Below are positions 26,370 to 36,457 of a stretch of DNA of 64,000 bases, in pieces. Position 1 is the first letter of the stretch. Every line of letters starts with the position of its first letter. Source of the DNA: Brachybacterium tyrofermentans (GTDB lineage: Bacteria > Actinomycetota > Actinomycetes > Actinomycetales > Dermabacteraceae). The notes below the pieces were generated by a model. The model did not search any database. It saw nothing but the letters and a program-made list of their open reading frames with translations, and was not told the origin of the DNA. The stretch spans positions 62,001 through 126,000 of the forward strand of contig NZ_JABUXW010000012.1 of the NCBI RefSeq assembly GCF_014897585.1, given 5' to 3'. Made by a program: the position numbers and the translations under genes.

Positions 26370-26858
26370 TCAGTCCCCGGCGGGGAGGCCTGCGAGCACC
26401 CGCGAGGTCGCGATCGCCGCGGAGGCCGCTTCGTGGCCCTTGTCCTCACGGGACCCCTCGAGCCCCGCGCGATCGAGGGCCTGCTTGTCGTCATCGCAGG
26501 TCAGAAGACCGAAGCCGACGGGCACGCCGTGGTCGAGGGCCACCCGGGAGAGGCCGTCCGTCGCCGCCGCGCACACGTACTCGAAGTGCGGGGTGCCTCC
26601 GCGGATCACCACGCCGAGCGCCACCACGGCGTCGTGGGTGCGGGCGAGCCGGTCCGCGATCACGGGGAGCTCGAAGGATCCGGGGGCGCGCACCAGCACG
26701 GGCTCGGCGATCCCGGCGTCGGCGCAGGCCCGCAGGGCGCCGGCGATGAGGCCGTCCATGACCTGCTCGTGCCAGGAGGAGGCCACGATGGCGATCCGCA
26801 GCGCGGGTCCGTCGGCGTGGGAGGCGAGGTCGATCGTGGGGCTTCCGTGTCCGCTCAT
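26370..26858 (-). CDS. ribH: 6,7-dimethyl-8-ribityllumazine synthase
   Basis: 162 residues. Motifs: [55 protein letters not shown] (catalytic His in the HFEYV segment), and [18 protein letters not shown] near the end. It condenses 5-amino-6-ribitylaminouracil with 3,4-dihydroxybutanone phosphate in the penultimate step of riboflavin synthesis; the family forms 60-mer or pentamer shells. The ATG at 26858 overlaps the ribBA stop by 4 bp (ATGA). It is the last gene of the operon. Confidence 0.97.
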   Translation of the reverse strand: MSGHGSPTIDLASHADGPALRIAIVASSWHEQVMDGLIAGALRACADAGIAEPVLVRAPGSFELPVIADRLARTHDAVVALGVVIRGGTPHFEYVCAAATDGLSRVALDHGVPVGFGLLTCDDDKQALDRAGLEGSREDKGHEAASAAIATSRVLAGLPAGD

Positions 26859-28255
26859 GCGGGGTCTCCGTTCGGTGAGGTGTTCGGGGAGGGGGTCGGT
26901 GCGGTGCTCGATGAGGTCGCGGGGAGGCCGACGAGGGCATGGCCCAGCCGGTCCCGCTTGGTGGTGAGATAGGCGAGGTTCTCGGGGGTGACGTGCGTGC
27001 TCAGCGGCACGATCCCGGTGACCTCGATCCCTCCGGCACGCAGAGCGTCGGCCTTGGTGGGGTTGTGGGTGAGCAGGGAGATCGTGCCGACGCCGAGACG
27101 GCCCAGTATCGCCGGCACGATCGCGAAGGAGCGGTCGTCGACGGGGAGGCCCAGGTCGAGGTTGGCGTCGACGGTGTCCCGGCCCTGCTCCTGGAGGGCG
27201 TAGGCACGCAGCTTCGCCATCAGGCCGATGCCGCGCCCCTCGTGGCCGCGCAGCAGGATCAGCAGGCCCCGCCCGGCGGCGTCGATCCGCGCCAGGGACT
27301 CCTCGAGCTGGGGTCCGCAGTCGCAGCGCAGGGAGCCGAAGACGTCCCCGGTCACGCACTCCGAGTGGATCCGGGTGAGCACGGGAGCCGCTGTGGTGAG
27401 GTCGCCGCGGGCGAGGACCAGATGTTCGGCGGCACCCTCGCGCACGGCGAGGGCCCGGAAGGTGCCGCGCGGGGTTGGCAGCGAGACCTCGTCGGTGACC
27501 TCGAGGTCCGCAGTGTCAGCAGCACCGACAGCACCGGGTGCCGAGCCGTCGCTCCGGAGCGACGCCTCCGCGGCGCGGCGGTGCTCGACCAGAGCCTCGA
27601 TGGAGACCATCACCAGGTCGTGCTCGTCGGCGAAGGCCCGCAGGGCGGGGCCGCGCATCATGGTGCCGTCGTCGTGGATGAGCTCGACGATCATGCCCAC
27701 CTCAGTGCGGCTGGCGAGCCGGGTGAGGTCCACGGCGGCCTCGGTGTGGCCGCGCCGTTCGAGCACGCCGCCGTCCCGGGCACGCAGCGGCAGCACGTGT
27801 CCGGGGCGGATCAGATCGCCGGGGGCGGCGCCCTCCGTGCCGAGCACCTGCAGGGTGCGGGCGCGGTCGGCGGCGCTGATGCCGGTGGTCACGCCCGTGC
27901 TCGCGTCGACGCTGATCGTGTACGCGGTGCGCAGGGGGTCGGTGCTGTGCTCCACCATGAGCGGCAGCTCGAGAGCGTCGGCGCGGGCGGCGGTCATCGG
28001 GGCGCAGAGGAGCCCGCTGGAGTGGCGCACCGCGAAGGCGAGCAGCTCCGGGGTCGCGGCGGAGGCGGCGAGTATCAGGTCGCCCTCGTTCTCACGGTCC
28101 TCATCATCGACGACCACCACCGGTTGCCCGGCGGCGATCGCGGCGATCGCCGCCTCGATGGGGTCCAGTCGCAGCGAAGCGGGCGGAGCGGTCTCCGGGT
28201 CGACCGCGGGCGCGGTCATCGGGGCGGCCCCCTGCGTGGGGTTCGAGATGGTCAT
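26855..28255 (-). CDS. ribBA: Bifunctional 3,4-dihydroxybutanone-4-phosphate synthase / GTP cyclohydrolase II
   Basis: 466 residues. The N-terminal half is the RibB domain with [19 protein letters not shown] and [13 protein letters not shown]. The C-terminal half is GTP cyclohydrolase II with the zinc-site Cys residues in [20 protein letters not shown] and the motif [18 protein letters not shown]. It supplies both starting materials of riboflavin: the four-carbon unit and the opened GTP. The ATG at 28255 overlaps the ribE stop by one base (TGATG), and its stop overlaps ribH. The Ala/Pro-rich ends are not conserved. Confidence 0.97.
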   Translation of the reverse strand: MTISNPTQGAAPMTAPAVDPETAPPASLRLDPIEAAIAAIAAGQPVVVVDDEDRENEGDLILAASAATPELLAFAVRHSSGLLCAPMTAARADALELPLMVEHSTDPLRTAYTISVDASTGVTTGISAADRARTLQVLGTEGAAPGDLIRPGHVLPLRARDGGVLERRGHTEAAVDLTRLASRTEVGMIVELIHDDGTMMRGPALRAFADEHDLVMVSIEALVEHRRAAEASLRSDGSAPGAVGAADTADLEVTDEVSLPTPRGTFRALAVREGAAEHLVLARGDLTTAAPVLTRIHSECVTGDVFGSLRCDCGPQLEESLARIDAAGRGLLILLRGHEGRGIGLMAKLRAYALQEQGRDTVDANLDLGLPVDDRSFAIVPAILGRLGVGTISLLTHNPTKADALRAGGIEVTGIVPLSTHVTPENLAYLTTKRDRLGHALVGLPATSSSTAPTPSPNTSPNGDPA

Positions 28256-28947
28256 CAGTGGGCCTCCGTCGCAGGGGTCTGGGTGGGTGCGGGCTGCTGC
28301 GGGTCTGCCTGCAGGGGATCTGCCTGCGCCGGGACGGCCTGCGCGCCGAGGAGCTTCTCGACGTACTTGGCCAGGACGTCGACCTCGAGGTTCACCCGGT
28401 CGCCGACCCCCTTCGCGCCCAGCGTCGTGCGCTCGAGCGTCTCGGGGATCAGCCCGATGGTCACCTCGTCGCCGTCGATCGCGGCCACGGTGAGGCTGAT
28501 CCCGTCCACGGCCAGGGATCCCTTCGCGACGACATAGCGGGCCAGTCCCCGCGGCTCGTCGGCGCCGGGACCCGGCAGGGCGATGCGCAGCAGGGTCGTG
28601 CCGCCGTCCTGGTCGCGGCCCACGATCTCGCCGACGCCGTCGACGTGGCCCTGGACGATGTGTCCGTCCAGGCGGCCGTCGGCCCGCACGCAGCGTTCGA
28701 GGTTGAGGCGGTCCCCGGCCTGCAGCCCGCCGAGGCTGGTGGCGGCGAGGGTGGTGGAGATGACGTCGGCGCTCCACAGCTCGCCCTCGACGTCGGTGAC
28801 GGTGAGGCAGCAGCCGTTGACGGCGATCGAGTCGCCGAGGGAGATGCCGACCAGGACGTGGGGTGAGCGAAGGCGCAGGCGGGCCGCGGAGTCGGTCCGT
28901 TCGATGCTCTCGACGGTGCCGAGCTCTTCGATGATGCCGGTGAACAT
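28255..28947 (-). CDS. ribE: Riboflavin synthase alpha chain
   Basis: 230 residues. It begins MFTGIIEELGTVES, the hallmark N-terminus. Two tandem lumazine-binding barrels follow; the first has SLGDSIAVNGCCLTVTDVEG and the second DGISLTVAAIDGDEVTIGLI. It dismutates two lumazine molecules to give riboflavin. The C-terminus has an extra low-complexity tail of about 30 residues (QADPLQADPQQPAPTQTP). GGAAGGACC lies before the ATG. It begins 15 bp after ribD. Confidence 0.96.
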   Translation of the reverse strand: MFTGIIEELGTVESIERTDSAARLRLRSPHVLVGISLGDSIAVNGCCLTVTDVEGELWSADVISTTLAATSLGGLQAGDRLNLERCVRADGRLDGHIVQGHVDGVGEIVGRDQDGGTTLLRIALPGPGADEPRGLARYVVAKGSLAVDGISLTVAAIDGDEVTIGLIPETLERTTLGAKGVGDRVNLEVDVLAKYVEKLLGAQAVPAQADPLQADPQQPAPTQTPATEAH

Positions 28948-28962
28948 GGTGGTCCTTCCGGG

Positions 28963-30039
28963 TCAGGCGGCGCGGGGCCGCAGGGTGAGGCGGAGGTCAG
29001 TGCGACCATCCGGTGAGGTCAGGGGGGTGGAGTCGAGCAGCTCGAGATCGAGGCGCTCGATGAGCGTGGAGATGCCGAGGTCGCCGGTCGCGGGCCGACC
29101 GGCACCGAGCAGGGTGGGGGCGAGATGGACGATGAGCTCATCCACCAGCCCGGCGCGCAGGAAGGCCGCGGCCAGCGTGGGTCCGCCTTCGAGGAGCACG
29201 TGGCGCAGGCCGCGGGCGAAGAGGTCCTCCAGGGCGGCCGACGGGTCCTGGGTGGGCAGGACGATCGCCTCGCCGGCGCCGTCCGGGGTGGGCAGCGGCG
29301 GGAAGGCGCCGGTGCCCATGACCGCCCGGACGGGCTGACGGGGATGCAGGGAACCATCGGGCCGGCGCGCGGTGAGGCTCGGTGAGTCAGCTCGGGCAGT
29401 ACCGGTGCCGACCAGGATCGTGTCGCAGGTGGTGCGCAGGCCGTGGACCTCCTCGCGGGCGGCCTCGCCGGTGATCCAGCGGCTGCTTCCGTCGGCCGCC
29501 GCCGCCCGGCCGTCGAGGGTGAGGGCGAGCTTCATGGTGACCAGGGGCCGTGCGTGCCGCAGTCCGTGCTCCCAGCCGCGGTTCAGCGCATCGGCCGCTG
29601 CGGCGAGGTCGGCGGGGATGTCGAGCTCGACGTCGATGCCGGCATCGCGCAGCAGCTCGACCCCGCCGGCGGCCACCGGGTTGGGATCGCGATGAGCGAC
29701 CACCACGCGGCCGACGCCGGCGGCGAGGAGTGCCTGGGCGCAGGGTCCGGTGCGGCCGGTGTGCGTGCAGGGTTCGAGGGTGACGACGGCGGTCGCGCCG
29801 TGGAGCATGGGAGCAGTGCTGGCGTCGGTGCTGTTCAGCGCATGATTCCGGGCGTGATTCAGGGCGTCGGCCTCGGCGTGGGGCGTGCCGGCGCCCCGGT
29901 GATGTCCCTCGGCGAGGATCGTGCCCTCGCGGTCCAGGAGCACGCAGCCCACCCGCGGGTTCGGGCCGTAGGGAAGGCCGGGCTGCGCGGCGATCTCCAG
30001 GGCGCGCTGCAGCGCGCTGCGCTCGGCAGGGTTCAGCAT
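28963..30039 (-). CDS. ribD: Bifunctional diaminohydroxyphosphoribosylaminopyrimidine deaminase / reductase
   Basis: 358 residues. The deaminase domain has the zinc motif HAEADAL together with TLEPCTHTGRTGPCAQALL, and the reductase domain follows with MKLALTLDGRAAAADGSSRW and VLLEGGPTLAAAFL. It performs the second and third steps from GTP to riboflavin. GGAGGAGAG precedes the ATG. First gene of the operon; an FMN riboswitch lies 126 bp upstream. An Asn/Asp/Ser/Thr insertion (about residues 64-78) is unusual but lies in a variable loop. Confidence 0.96.
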   Translation of the reverse strand: MLNPAERSALQRALEIAAQPGLPYGPNPRVGCVLLDREGTILAEGHHRGAGTPHAEADALNHARNHALNSTDASTAPMLHGATAVVTLEPCTHTGRTGPCAQALLAAGVGRVVVAHRDPNPVAAGGVELLRDAGIDVELDIPADLAAAADALNRGWEHGLRHARPLVTMKLALTLDGRAAAADGSSRWITGEAAREEVHGLRTTCDTILVGTGTARADSPSLTARRPDGSLHPRQPVRAVMGTGAFPPLPTPDGAGEAIVLPTQDPSAALEDLFARGLRHVLLEGGPTLAAAFLRAGLVDELIVHLAPTLLGAGRPATGDLGISTLIERLDLELLDSTPLTSPDGRTDLRLTLRPRAA

Positions 30040-30164
30040 GGTCTCTCCTCCGGTCCGCTGCTCGCGGTCCCGGTGGAGGGGAAGGGGTACGGGAACGCCG
30101 TCCCCCGGGGTGCTCGGTCGCGGCGCACCAGGGGTGCGCGGCGAGAGACCGCTCGAGGACGTCG

Positions 30165-30295
30165 TTCGCGTGCGCTTCCCATCCGGACTCTAACCGTCGG
30201 CCCAGGAGTTCCACCTGGTCAACCGAGGGCCAGAGGCCATCGGGTCGCGGACTATCACCGCCGGCTCGGAATTTCACCGACCCCAGTGCACGCGA
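30165..30295 (-). promoter_or_regulatory. FMN riboswitch (RFN element)
   Basis: On the minus strand the conserved RFN blocks are seen in order: GGGGTCGGTGAAATTCCGA, CCGGCGGTGATAGTCCGCGA, the variable arm, CTGGTGGAACTCC-like sequence near 30210, then CCGACGGTTAGAGTCCGGAT and GGGAAGCGCACG. It binds FMN and lowers expression of the downstream rib operon. The boundaries are estimates. Confidence 0.95.
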
Positions 30296-30394
30296 GCTCT
30301 TCAGCTCGTCGCTCTCCACGGTAGCAGGAGACCGGTCGCGCGCCGAGAGTCGAGGCGGCAGATGAACTCGACCTCACGATCCGACGGCACAGGG

Positions 30395-30418
30395 CTCAGC
30401 CGGTCAGGGGGCTGAGCA
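30395..30418 (-). terminator. Terminator of dciA/recF transcript
   Basis: GCTCAGCC (30395-30402) pairs with GGCTGAGC (30411-30418), 46 bp after the dciA stop. It should insulate the riboswitch-controlled rib operon from the replication genes. Confidence 0.6.
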
Positions 30419-30463
30419 GGTCGCAGGGCTCATCCGACCGCGGGGACGAGCCACTCGCAGCGC

Positions 30464-31309
30464 TCAGCCGTAGGTGTCGCGGGGGCCGCGCCAGGTCACG
30501 GTGCGCCGTCCCTTCTTCCAGGTCCGCTCGGCGGCGGCCGGTCCGGTCACCCGCAGCTCGGCGACGACGTGGGAGCCGACGTGCTCCTCGATGGTGGTGA
30601 TCAGGCGGGGCGTGAGCATCCGCAGCTGCGAGGCCCAGGCGGAGGAGGAGGCGCTGATCACGAGCACCCCGTCCTCGAGGGAGACCGGGCGGCAGTGCGC
30701 GCTGACCTTCTCCCCGACGATGTCGTCCCATTCCTCCAGCACCCGGCCGGCGTTCATACCCGCGTTCCACCCGAGGTTGCCGAGCACCTTCCGCAGCACG
30801 GTCTCGATGCCCTGCGGATCGCGAGGGTCCGGCCGGGACCCCGAATAGCCGGGAGAGCTGCCGGAACGGTCTCGCACGTCGCGGGCCTGGGTCTTCGCCG
30901 AGATCGGGAACAGGCCGCGATCCCGAGCGGCCGCTCGAGACCGGTTCACGGTGCGCCGCGCCAGCTCGAAGGGATCCGGAGGGGTCGGCAGCTCGGGCGG
31001 GTCATAGACCTCGCCGGGCTCGTCTCCCTCCCCGCGGATCTCGGCCGACGGCGCTCGTCGAGCTGCCATCGTGGGAGGTCGGGTTCGGCGCCCGGTGGTG
31101 CTCCCCGCAGCGTGAGCATCCGGCTGCTCACGCGAGGCGTCGGCGTCCCGGGATAGCTCCTCGCCGTCGGGTCCGGTCCCGTCCTGAGGATTCGGCCCCT
31201 GCGGAGGGGTCCGCCAGGTCGAGAGATCGTAGGGATTGGCCAGCTGCGGCCGTGCGGGGATGCCGCCGCTTGATCCTCCGGAACCCTTCCCTGCTCGGGG
31301 CGGCGTCAT
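30464..31309 (-). CDS. dciA: DUF721/DciA-type protein
   Basis: 281 residues. A long disordered Pro/Arg/Glu-rich N-terminus (about 160 residues) is followed by the DUF721 domain: IETVLRKVLGNLGWNAGMNA, LEEWDDIVGEKVSAHCRPV, then VLVISASSSAWASQLRML and the ending ELRVTGP. DciA is the ancestral bacterial loader/partner of the replicative helicase DnaB. The ATG at 31309 overlaps the recF stop (TGATG); a GTG one codon earlier is an alternative. Its place after recF is the conserved actinobacterial position. Confidence 0.9.
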   Translation of the reverse strand: MTPPRAGKGSGGSSGGIPARPQLANPYDLSTWRTPPQGPNPQDGTGPDGEELSRDADASREQPDAHAAGSTTGRRTRPPTMAARRAPSAEIRGEGDEPGEVYDPPELPTPPDPFELARRTVNRSRAAARDRGLFPISAKTQARDVRDRSGSSPGYSGSRPDPRDPQGIETVLRKVLGNLGWNAGMNAGRVLEEWDDIVGEKVSAHCRPVSLEDGVLVISASSSAWASQLRMLTPRLITTIEEHVGSHVVAELRVTGPAAAERTWKKGRRTVTWRGPRDTYG

Positions 31310-32562
31310 CACAGGCCGCCCTCGCGGGGCACGGCGGATCCCAGGCTCACGTCGACCACATGCATCTCCCCGTCGAGCGAGTCGGGGATGTCGGTGTCGT
31401 TGGCCGTGGTCACGAGCACCTGAGAGGCATCGGTGATAATCCGGCCGAGGCGTTCGCGACGATGCACATCGAGCTCGCTGAACACGTCGTCGAGGATCAG
31501 GATCGGTTCGCCGTCACCGAGGTCCCCCTCCTCGAGGCGCAGCAGGTCGTAGGAGGCCAGGCGCAGGGCGAGGGCCAGGGACCAGGATTCGCCATGGCTG
31601 GCGTAGCCCTTCGCCGGGAAGTCGTGCAGCCGGATCTCGAGGTCATCGCGGTGGGGGCCGGTGAGGCTGACGCCGCGGTCGATCTCCTCGTCGTGCCGGG
31701 TCGAGAGCATGGCCAGCATCGCATCGTGGATCTCGCGGGTGCTCGGGAGATCCCCGGGGACGGTGCCGAGCTCATCGAGCACACTCGAGCGATAGCTGAC
31801 GTCGGCCGGAGAGGAGAGATTGCCGCGCTGGTCAGGAGGCAGGTCCAGGGCCTGCTCGGCACCTTCGTCGGAGGAGACCCGCAGATAGGAGTAGCCCAGA
31901 TGGGGCCGCAGACGGTTCACCAGGTGCAGGCGGGCACGCAGCAGCTCGGCGCCGAAGCGGGCCAGCTGCTGATCCCACACCTCAAGGGTCGAGCTCGCGG
32001 AATCCGCGGGATCCAGCCCGCCGACGCTGCGTCCGCTGCCGCCGCGGCGCATGGACCGCATCTGCTTGAGCAGGTTGCTGCGCTGTTTGAGGACGCGGTC
32101 GTAGTCGGCCTTGACCGAGGCGAAACGTGGGGCGATCTCGAACAGGAGCTCATCGAGGAAGCGCCTGCGGCCTTCGGGGTCGGCCTTGATCAGGCCCAGA
32201 TCCTCAGGGGCGAAGAGCACGGCCCGCACCTCGCCGAGCAGATCCCGCAGCCTCGACACGTTCTGACCCTGCAGTCGTGCCCGGTTGGCCTTTCCCGGCG
32301 TGACCTCGAGGTCGATCTGGACAGGGCGGCCGGCCCGCAGGAAGCTCGCCCGGATGATCGCGGTCGCTTCCCCGCGACGCACGAGTGCGGCGTCGTGGGG
32401 GACACGATGGCTGGACAGGGTCGCGAGATACCAGACGGCCTCGACGATGTTGGTCTTGCCCTGCCCGTTCTGGCCCACGAGCACCGTGATCCCCGGTTGC
32501 ACGGAGAGGCTGAGCTGCTCGTACGAGCGGAAGTCGGTGAGGTCGAGAGCGGTCAGCTGCAT
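31309..32562 (-). CDS. recF: DNA replication and repair protein RecF
   Basis: 417 residues. Walker A is VLVGQNGQGKTNIVEAVWY; the RecF-typical FRSYEQLSLSV opening precedes it; the ABC signature is near SHGESWSLALALRLASYDLL, and Walker B is ILILDDVFSELD. It is an SMC-like ATPase that helps load RecA at gaps. The order dnaN-recF-dciA is canonical. It starts 19 bp after the dnaN stop. Confidence 0.97.
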   Translation of the reverse strand: MQLTALDLTDFRSYEQLSLSVQPGITVLVGQNGQGKTNIVEAVWYLATLSSHRVPHDAALVRRGEATAIIRASFLRAGRPVQIDLEVTPGKANRARLQGQNVSRLRDLLGEVRAVLFAPEDLGLIKADPEGRRRFLDELLFEIAPRFASVKADYDRVLKQRSNLLKQMRSMRRGGSGRSVGGLDPADSASSTLEVWDQQLARFGAELLRARLHLVNRLRPHLGYSYLRVSSDEGAEQALDLPPDQRGNLSSPADVSYRSSVLDELGTVPGDLPSTREIHDAMLAMLSTRHDEEIDRGVSLTGPHRDDLEIRLHDFPAKGYASHGESWSLALALRLASYDLLRLEEGDLGDGEPILILDDVFSELDVHRRERLGRIITDASQVLVTTANDTDIPDSLDGEMHVVDVSLGSAVPREGGL

Positions 32563-32581
32563 GGAGGGACCACTCCCTCGC

Positions 32582-33706
32582 TCAGATCCGCATCGGCATG
32601 ATCAGGTACTTGTACGACGTGTCAGGGGTTCCTTCGAGGGAATCCTGACCGCTCATGACGGACGGCTTGATCGAGTCGGTGAAGGTGAGCCGCACGAACT
32701 CGGCACCCAGAGCGCCGAGACCGTCGAGCAGGAAGCCCGAGTTGAAGCCGACCACGAGGTCCTCGCCGTCCAGATGGGCCTCGAGCACTTCGCTGGCCTG
32801 GGCGTCATCTCCGGCGCCGGCCTCGAGCGCGACCTGACCCTCGGTGAAGGACAGACGCACCGGGGTGTTGCGCTCGGCCACGAGGGAGACCCGCTTGACG
32901 GCATCGATGAGAGCCCCGGTGGAGACCACGGCGGTGATCGCGGTGGTCTCGGGGAACAGCCGACGCACCGGCGGGTATTCGCCGTCGACCAGGGTCGACG
33001 TGGTGCGGCGGCCGCCGGCCTCGAAGCCGATGAGGTTCGCGGAGGAGTCCTCGGCCAGGGCGATCTCGACGCTGCCGCCGGTGGACAGCGAGCGGGCGAC
33101 CTCATGGAGGGTCCGACCGCGCACCAGGGCGGTCTGCTCGGTGCCCGGCGACGCCGGGTTCCACGTGAGCTCGCGCAGAGCGAGGCGGTAGCGGTCGGTC
33201 GCCATGAGCGTCATGGTCTCGCCGGAGATCTCGACCTTCACGCCGGTCAGCAGCGGGAGGGTGTCGTCCTTGGAGGCGGCGACGGTGACCTGGCTGATCG
33301 CCTCGGCGAAGACATCGGCCGCGACGGAGCCGGCGACCGGAGGCATGCTCGGCAGCTGGGGGTACTCCTCGACCGGGAGCGTCGCCAGGGCGAAGCGGGC
33401 CGATCCGCAACGGACCTGCAGCTTCGTGCCTTCGAGAGCGATGGAGACGTCCTTGTTGGGCAGAGCCCGGACGATGTCGGAGAGCATGCGGCCCTGCACG
33501 AGCACCTCACCGGGCTGCTCGATCTCCGCGTCGAGCCGGATCTGCGCGCTGACCTCGTAGTCGAAGGTCGACAGCTGCAGCTCACCTCCGGCTTCAGCGA
33601 CGATTCGCACGCCCTGCAGGATCGGCATCGCCGGTCGCACGGGGAGGGTTCGGGTGGCCCAGGAGACGGCGTCGCCGAGGACGCCGCGATCGAGGTGGAA
33701 CTTCAC
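32582..33706 (-). CDS. dnaN: DNA polymerase III beta sliding clamp
   Basis: 374 residues from a GTG at 33706 (VKFHLDRGVLGDAVSW) with GGAGTGG upstream; the upstream in-frame ATG at 33748 would add residues not seen in the family. Three clamp domains are recognisable, with motifs LSTFDYEVSAQI, LMATDRYRLALRELTW and the C-terminal YLIMPMRI pocket strand. It encircles DNA and tethers polymerase III. Located between the origin region and recF. Confidence 0.97.
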   Translation of the reverse strand: MKFHLDRGVLGDAVSWATRTLPVRPAMPILQGVRIVAEAGGELQLSTFDYEVSAQIRLDAEIEQPGEVLVQGRMLSDIVRALPNKDVSIALEGTKLQVRCGSARFALATLPVEEYPQLPSMPPVAGSVAADVFAEAISQVTVAASKDDTLPLLTGVKVEISGETMTLMATDRYRLALRELTWNPASPGTEQTALVRGRTLHEVARSLSTGGSVEIALAEDSSANLIGFEAGGRRTTSTLVDGEYPPVRRLFPETTAITAVVSTGALIDAVKRVSLVAERNTPVRLSFTEGQVALEAGAGDDAQASEVLEAHLDGEDLVVGFNSGFLLDGLGALGAEFVRLTFTDSIKPSVMSGQDSLEGTPDTSYKYLIMPMRI

Positions 33707-34302
33707 CGTTGCCACTCCTTCGCAGTGGTCGAAAGCCAGAACAGGCACGGACGGAGCACAGCGTATCGGTTCTCGCGGCCTCTCGCCGACACACCGGGGC
33801 TGATCCTTGACTTCCGTTCTTCGCGCACCATCCCCTGCGCGGGGATCCGACGCCGATCCGGGGTCGTCACCGTCCTCGTCCCCGGCTCCTCATCGCTCCC
33901 CAGCACTCAGGAATCACACGATCTCGTCGCCGTCTTCGGCACCCCGCCTCCTCCACATCCCCGTCGAGCAAAGAACTACAGTCCTCTTCTTCACGGCTGT
34001 TAATACAGTGGATAACTACGATCGATGCAGGTCACCACGTATGAGGCTCACGTGGATGGATCGTTGATCGATCTGTGGTCCTCGTGGGTGGGCTGTGCAC
34101 GTCCGCGCTGTCCCGAGCAGTTCATGTCATTCCTCGGTGCACATCGGCTCGTGCGTGGGAGCTTGTCATTCCACATTGTCCACAGAGTTATCCACATTTG
34201 GGGAGAACTGCGCTCTGACCTGCCGTGTTCTTCTCATGATGACGGAAGGCCCAGCGTCGGTCCTTCTGGTGCCCGTCACGACGCCGCGGTTGCGGCGCCG
34301 GG
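33707..34302. other. oriC: dnaA-dnaN intergenic region, candidate oriC
   Basis: A 596-bp gene-free stretch in the usual actinobacterial oriC position. DnaA boxes seen: TTGTCCACA (34176-34184) and TTATCCACA (34188-34196) are perfect, and AGTGGATAA (34007-34015) is one mismatch off in the other strand. An AT-richer patch (33980-34020) lies near the last. Box number is low for an actinobacterial origin; a denser cluster lies at 45.7-45.9 kb. Confidence 0.6.
34282..34297 (-). terminator. Possible dnaA terminator
   Basis: CGCCGC (34282-34287) and GCGGCG (34292-34297) form a 6-bp GC stem with a 4-base loop, directly after the dnaA stop. It is short, so low confidence. Confidence 0.35.
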
Positions 34303-36000
34303 TCACTTCCGCGGAGCGGAGTTGTTGCTCTTGATCCGGGCTGTGAGCTCCGTGACCTGGTTGAAGATCGCTCGTCGCTCCTTCATGAGCTCGCTGATCT
34401 TCTTGTTCGCGTGCATCACCGTGGTGTGATCGCGGCCGCCGAACTCCTCGCCGATGCGGATCAGGGGCATGTCGGTGAGCTCGCGGCACAGGTACATGCC
34501 GATCTGCCTCGCCGAGACCAGCCGACGCGAGCGCCCGGTGCCCACGATCTCCTCGACGGAGAGCCCGAAGTACGTGGCGGTCTGCACGATGATCGTCGAG
34601 GCGGTGATCTGGGTGCCGTCGTCGTGGGAGAGCAGATCCTTCAGGACGCTCTCGGCGAGCGTGACGTCCATGGGCTGACGCGACAGCGAGTGCAGCGCCT
34701 GCACGCGGATCAGCGCGCCTTCGAGCTCACGGATATTGGTGGCGATGTGCGAGGCGATGTACTCGAGCACGTCATGGGGCACCTCGCCGGTGTCCTCCTG
34801 CGCGACCTTCTTGCGCAGGATGGCGATCCGGGTCTCGAGGTCGGGCGGCTGCACGTCCGTCATCAGGCCCATCTCGAAGCGGGACCGCATGCGGTTCTCG
34901 AAGCCGCCGAGCTCCTTCGGGGGCAGGTCCGACGTGATGACGATCTGCTTGTCGGTGTTGTACAGCGTGTTGAACGTGTGGAAGAAGGCCTCCATCGTCT
35001 CCGGTGCACGCTGCAGGAACTGGATGTCGTCGATGAGCAGGATGTCGATGTCGCGGTACCGGCGCTGGAACTCCTGCGCCTTGCCGAACTGACCGGACTG
35101 CACGGAGTTGATGAAGTCGTTGGTGAACTCCTCGGAGTTCACGTACCGCACCACGACGTCCGGGTAAAGGCTCTGGGCGTAGTGGCCGACCGCGTGCAGG
35201 AGGTGAGTCTTGCCCAGGCCCGAGCCGCCGTAGATGAACAGCGGGTTGTATGCCTTGGCCGGGGTCTCGGCCACGGCCGAGGCGGCAGCCTGTGCGAACC
35301 GGTTCGAGGAACCGATCACGAAGGTGTCGAAGGTGTACTTGGCGTTGAGCCGGGAGTCCTCTCCGAGGGTCGACTGACCGGTACGGGCGGGCCGTCGCGG
35401 AGGGAGCGCCGGCGAGGGGGCGGAGGACCCGCTCAGGGCGGAGAACCCGGCGTAGGCGCTGGGGTCGTCGGCCGCAGTGCCGGTGTACGCACCGCCGAGG
35501 GAGAAGCGGTCCTCGGTCGCGAAGGGTCCCGCGCTGGCAGAGGAGCTGCTGGAGGGCATCGCGGCCTGTCCGGGCTGGTCGCTCGAGGGCAGCACCGACC
35601 CTTCGTCACGGCGGAAGGGCGCGTTGTGGATCTCCTGGGTGGGAGTATCCACATCTCTGTCCACAAGATGTGTACTTCCAGCGTCGGATGCCGAGGTCAC
35701 GGCGGTGCTGGGGGTCGGTTCCTCATCGTCTTCGCCGAACAGTGCCTCGTCGACCGTCACGGCGAAGCGCATATCGCGGCCGGTGGCCTCGCTCAGAGCA
35801 GCGGACAGAGCGCCGGCGATGCGGTGCTCGAAGAGCTCCTTCGCCGAGGTGGAAGGGGCTGCGACCAGGGCGGTGTCTGCGACGACGGCCATCAGGCGGG
35901 ACAGTGTCAGCAGGGCGATCACGCGCTGGGACACGGTGTCGTCACGGCGCAGGGTCTGCAGGGTGCGCTCCCAGATCGCGGCGACATTCGCGTCAGACAT
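34303..36000 (-). CDS. dnaA: Chromosomal replication initiator protein DnaA
   Basis: 565 residues from an ATG at 36000 ([20 protein letters not shown]); the open frame continues upstream without family sequence. Domain I is N-terminal; domain II is a long Ser/Ala/Pro-rich linker (about 90-215), longer than in many bacteria. The AAA+ domain has Walker [19 protein letters not shown] (around 255) and Walker [12 protein letters not shown]. Domain IV ends with the DnaA-box signature [15 protein letters not shown]. It binds DnaA boxes and opens the origin. Boxes overlapping its upstream region (36040-36083) suggest autoregulation. Confidence 0.98.
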   Translation of the reverse strand: MSDANVAAIWERTLQTLRRDDTVSQRVIALLTLSRLMAVVADTALVAAPSTSAKELFEHRIAGALSAALSEATGRDMRFAVTVDEALFGEDDEEPTPSTAVTSASDAGSTHLVDRDVDTPTQEIHNAPFRRDEGSVLPSSDQPGQAAMPSSSSSASAGPFATEDRFSLGGAYTGTAADDPSAYAGFSALSGSSAPSPALPPRRPARTGQSTLGEDSRLNAKYTFDTFVIGSSNRFAQAAASAVAETPAKAYNPLFIYGGSGLGKTHLLHAVGHYAQSLYPDVVVRYVNSEEFTNDFINSVQSGQFGKAQEFQRRYRDIDILLIDDIQFLQRAPETMEAFFHTFNTLYNTDKQIVITSDLPPKELGGFENRMRSRFEMGLMTDVQPPDLETRIAILRKKVAQEDTGEVPHDVLEYIASHIATNIRELEGALIRVQALHSLSRQPMDVTLAESVLKDLLSHDDGTQITASTIIVQTATYFGLSVEEIVGTGRSRRLVSARQIGMYLCRELTDMPLIRIGEEFGGRDHTTVMHANKKISELMKERRAIFNQVTELTARIKSNNSAPRK

Positions 36001-36039
36001 CAGGTTTCTCCGTAGGGGGACGAGAGGCGGTCCGGATAG

Positions 36040-36083
36040 TTTTCCACAGTAGCGGCTGTATTGTGGATCAACACTGTGGACAA
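36040..36083. promoter_or_regulatory. DnaA boxes upstream of dnaA
   Basis: TTTTCCACA (36040-36048, one mismatch), TGTGGATCA (36062-36070, one mismatch, reverse) and TGTGGACAA (36075-36083, perfect, reverse) lie 40-83 bp upstream of the dnaA ATG. Likely autoregulatory sites, possibly part of the origin. Confidence 0.75.
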
Positions 36084-36243
36084 CTCCCGGTGAGGCCTCC
36101 GTCTCCCTCGTCCCCCCTGTGTCGTCCGACCGTCTCGTCGCACCGCTCCGGCCAGCCGGAGGCGTTCGGAGGCCGTCGCGGGCACGAATCGCCGGGGATA
36201 AGTGAGAATCCGGCCACAACGCGCCCTCTACGGGCTCCTGCCG

Positions 36244-36272
36244 TTGACCCGTCGCGGACTCGCTCCTAAGAT
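36244..36272 (+). promoter_or_regulatory. rpmH promoter
   Basis: TTGACC (36244-36249) and TAAGAT (36267-36272) with a 17-bp spacer match housekeeping -35/-10 elements. The start of rpmH lies 186 bp downstream. Confidence 0.7.
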
Positions 36273-36457
36273 CGACCAGTCAGCGCTGCGCGACGTCCCG
36301 ATACGGTTCCCGGGTCCACTGTGGACCCACTCCGGTGTCGGATCGGTGTCACGGCAGCCGCCCCGTCGAGAGCGGGCGCGCCCGGACGGTCCCGTTCGTG
36401 CAGCAGACCACAGACCACCGCGAGGGGCACGTTCGTGCCCACGATCGAGGAGAACCG

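Larger units (their letters stand above)
36001..36457. other. dnaA-rpmH intergenic region
   Basis: 457 bp without a gene, containing the divergent promoters of dnaA and rpmH. It holds three DnaA boxes on the dnaA side (36040-36083) and a clear rpmH promoter (36244-36272). Confidence 0.7.
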
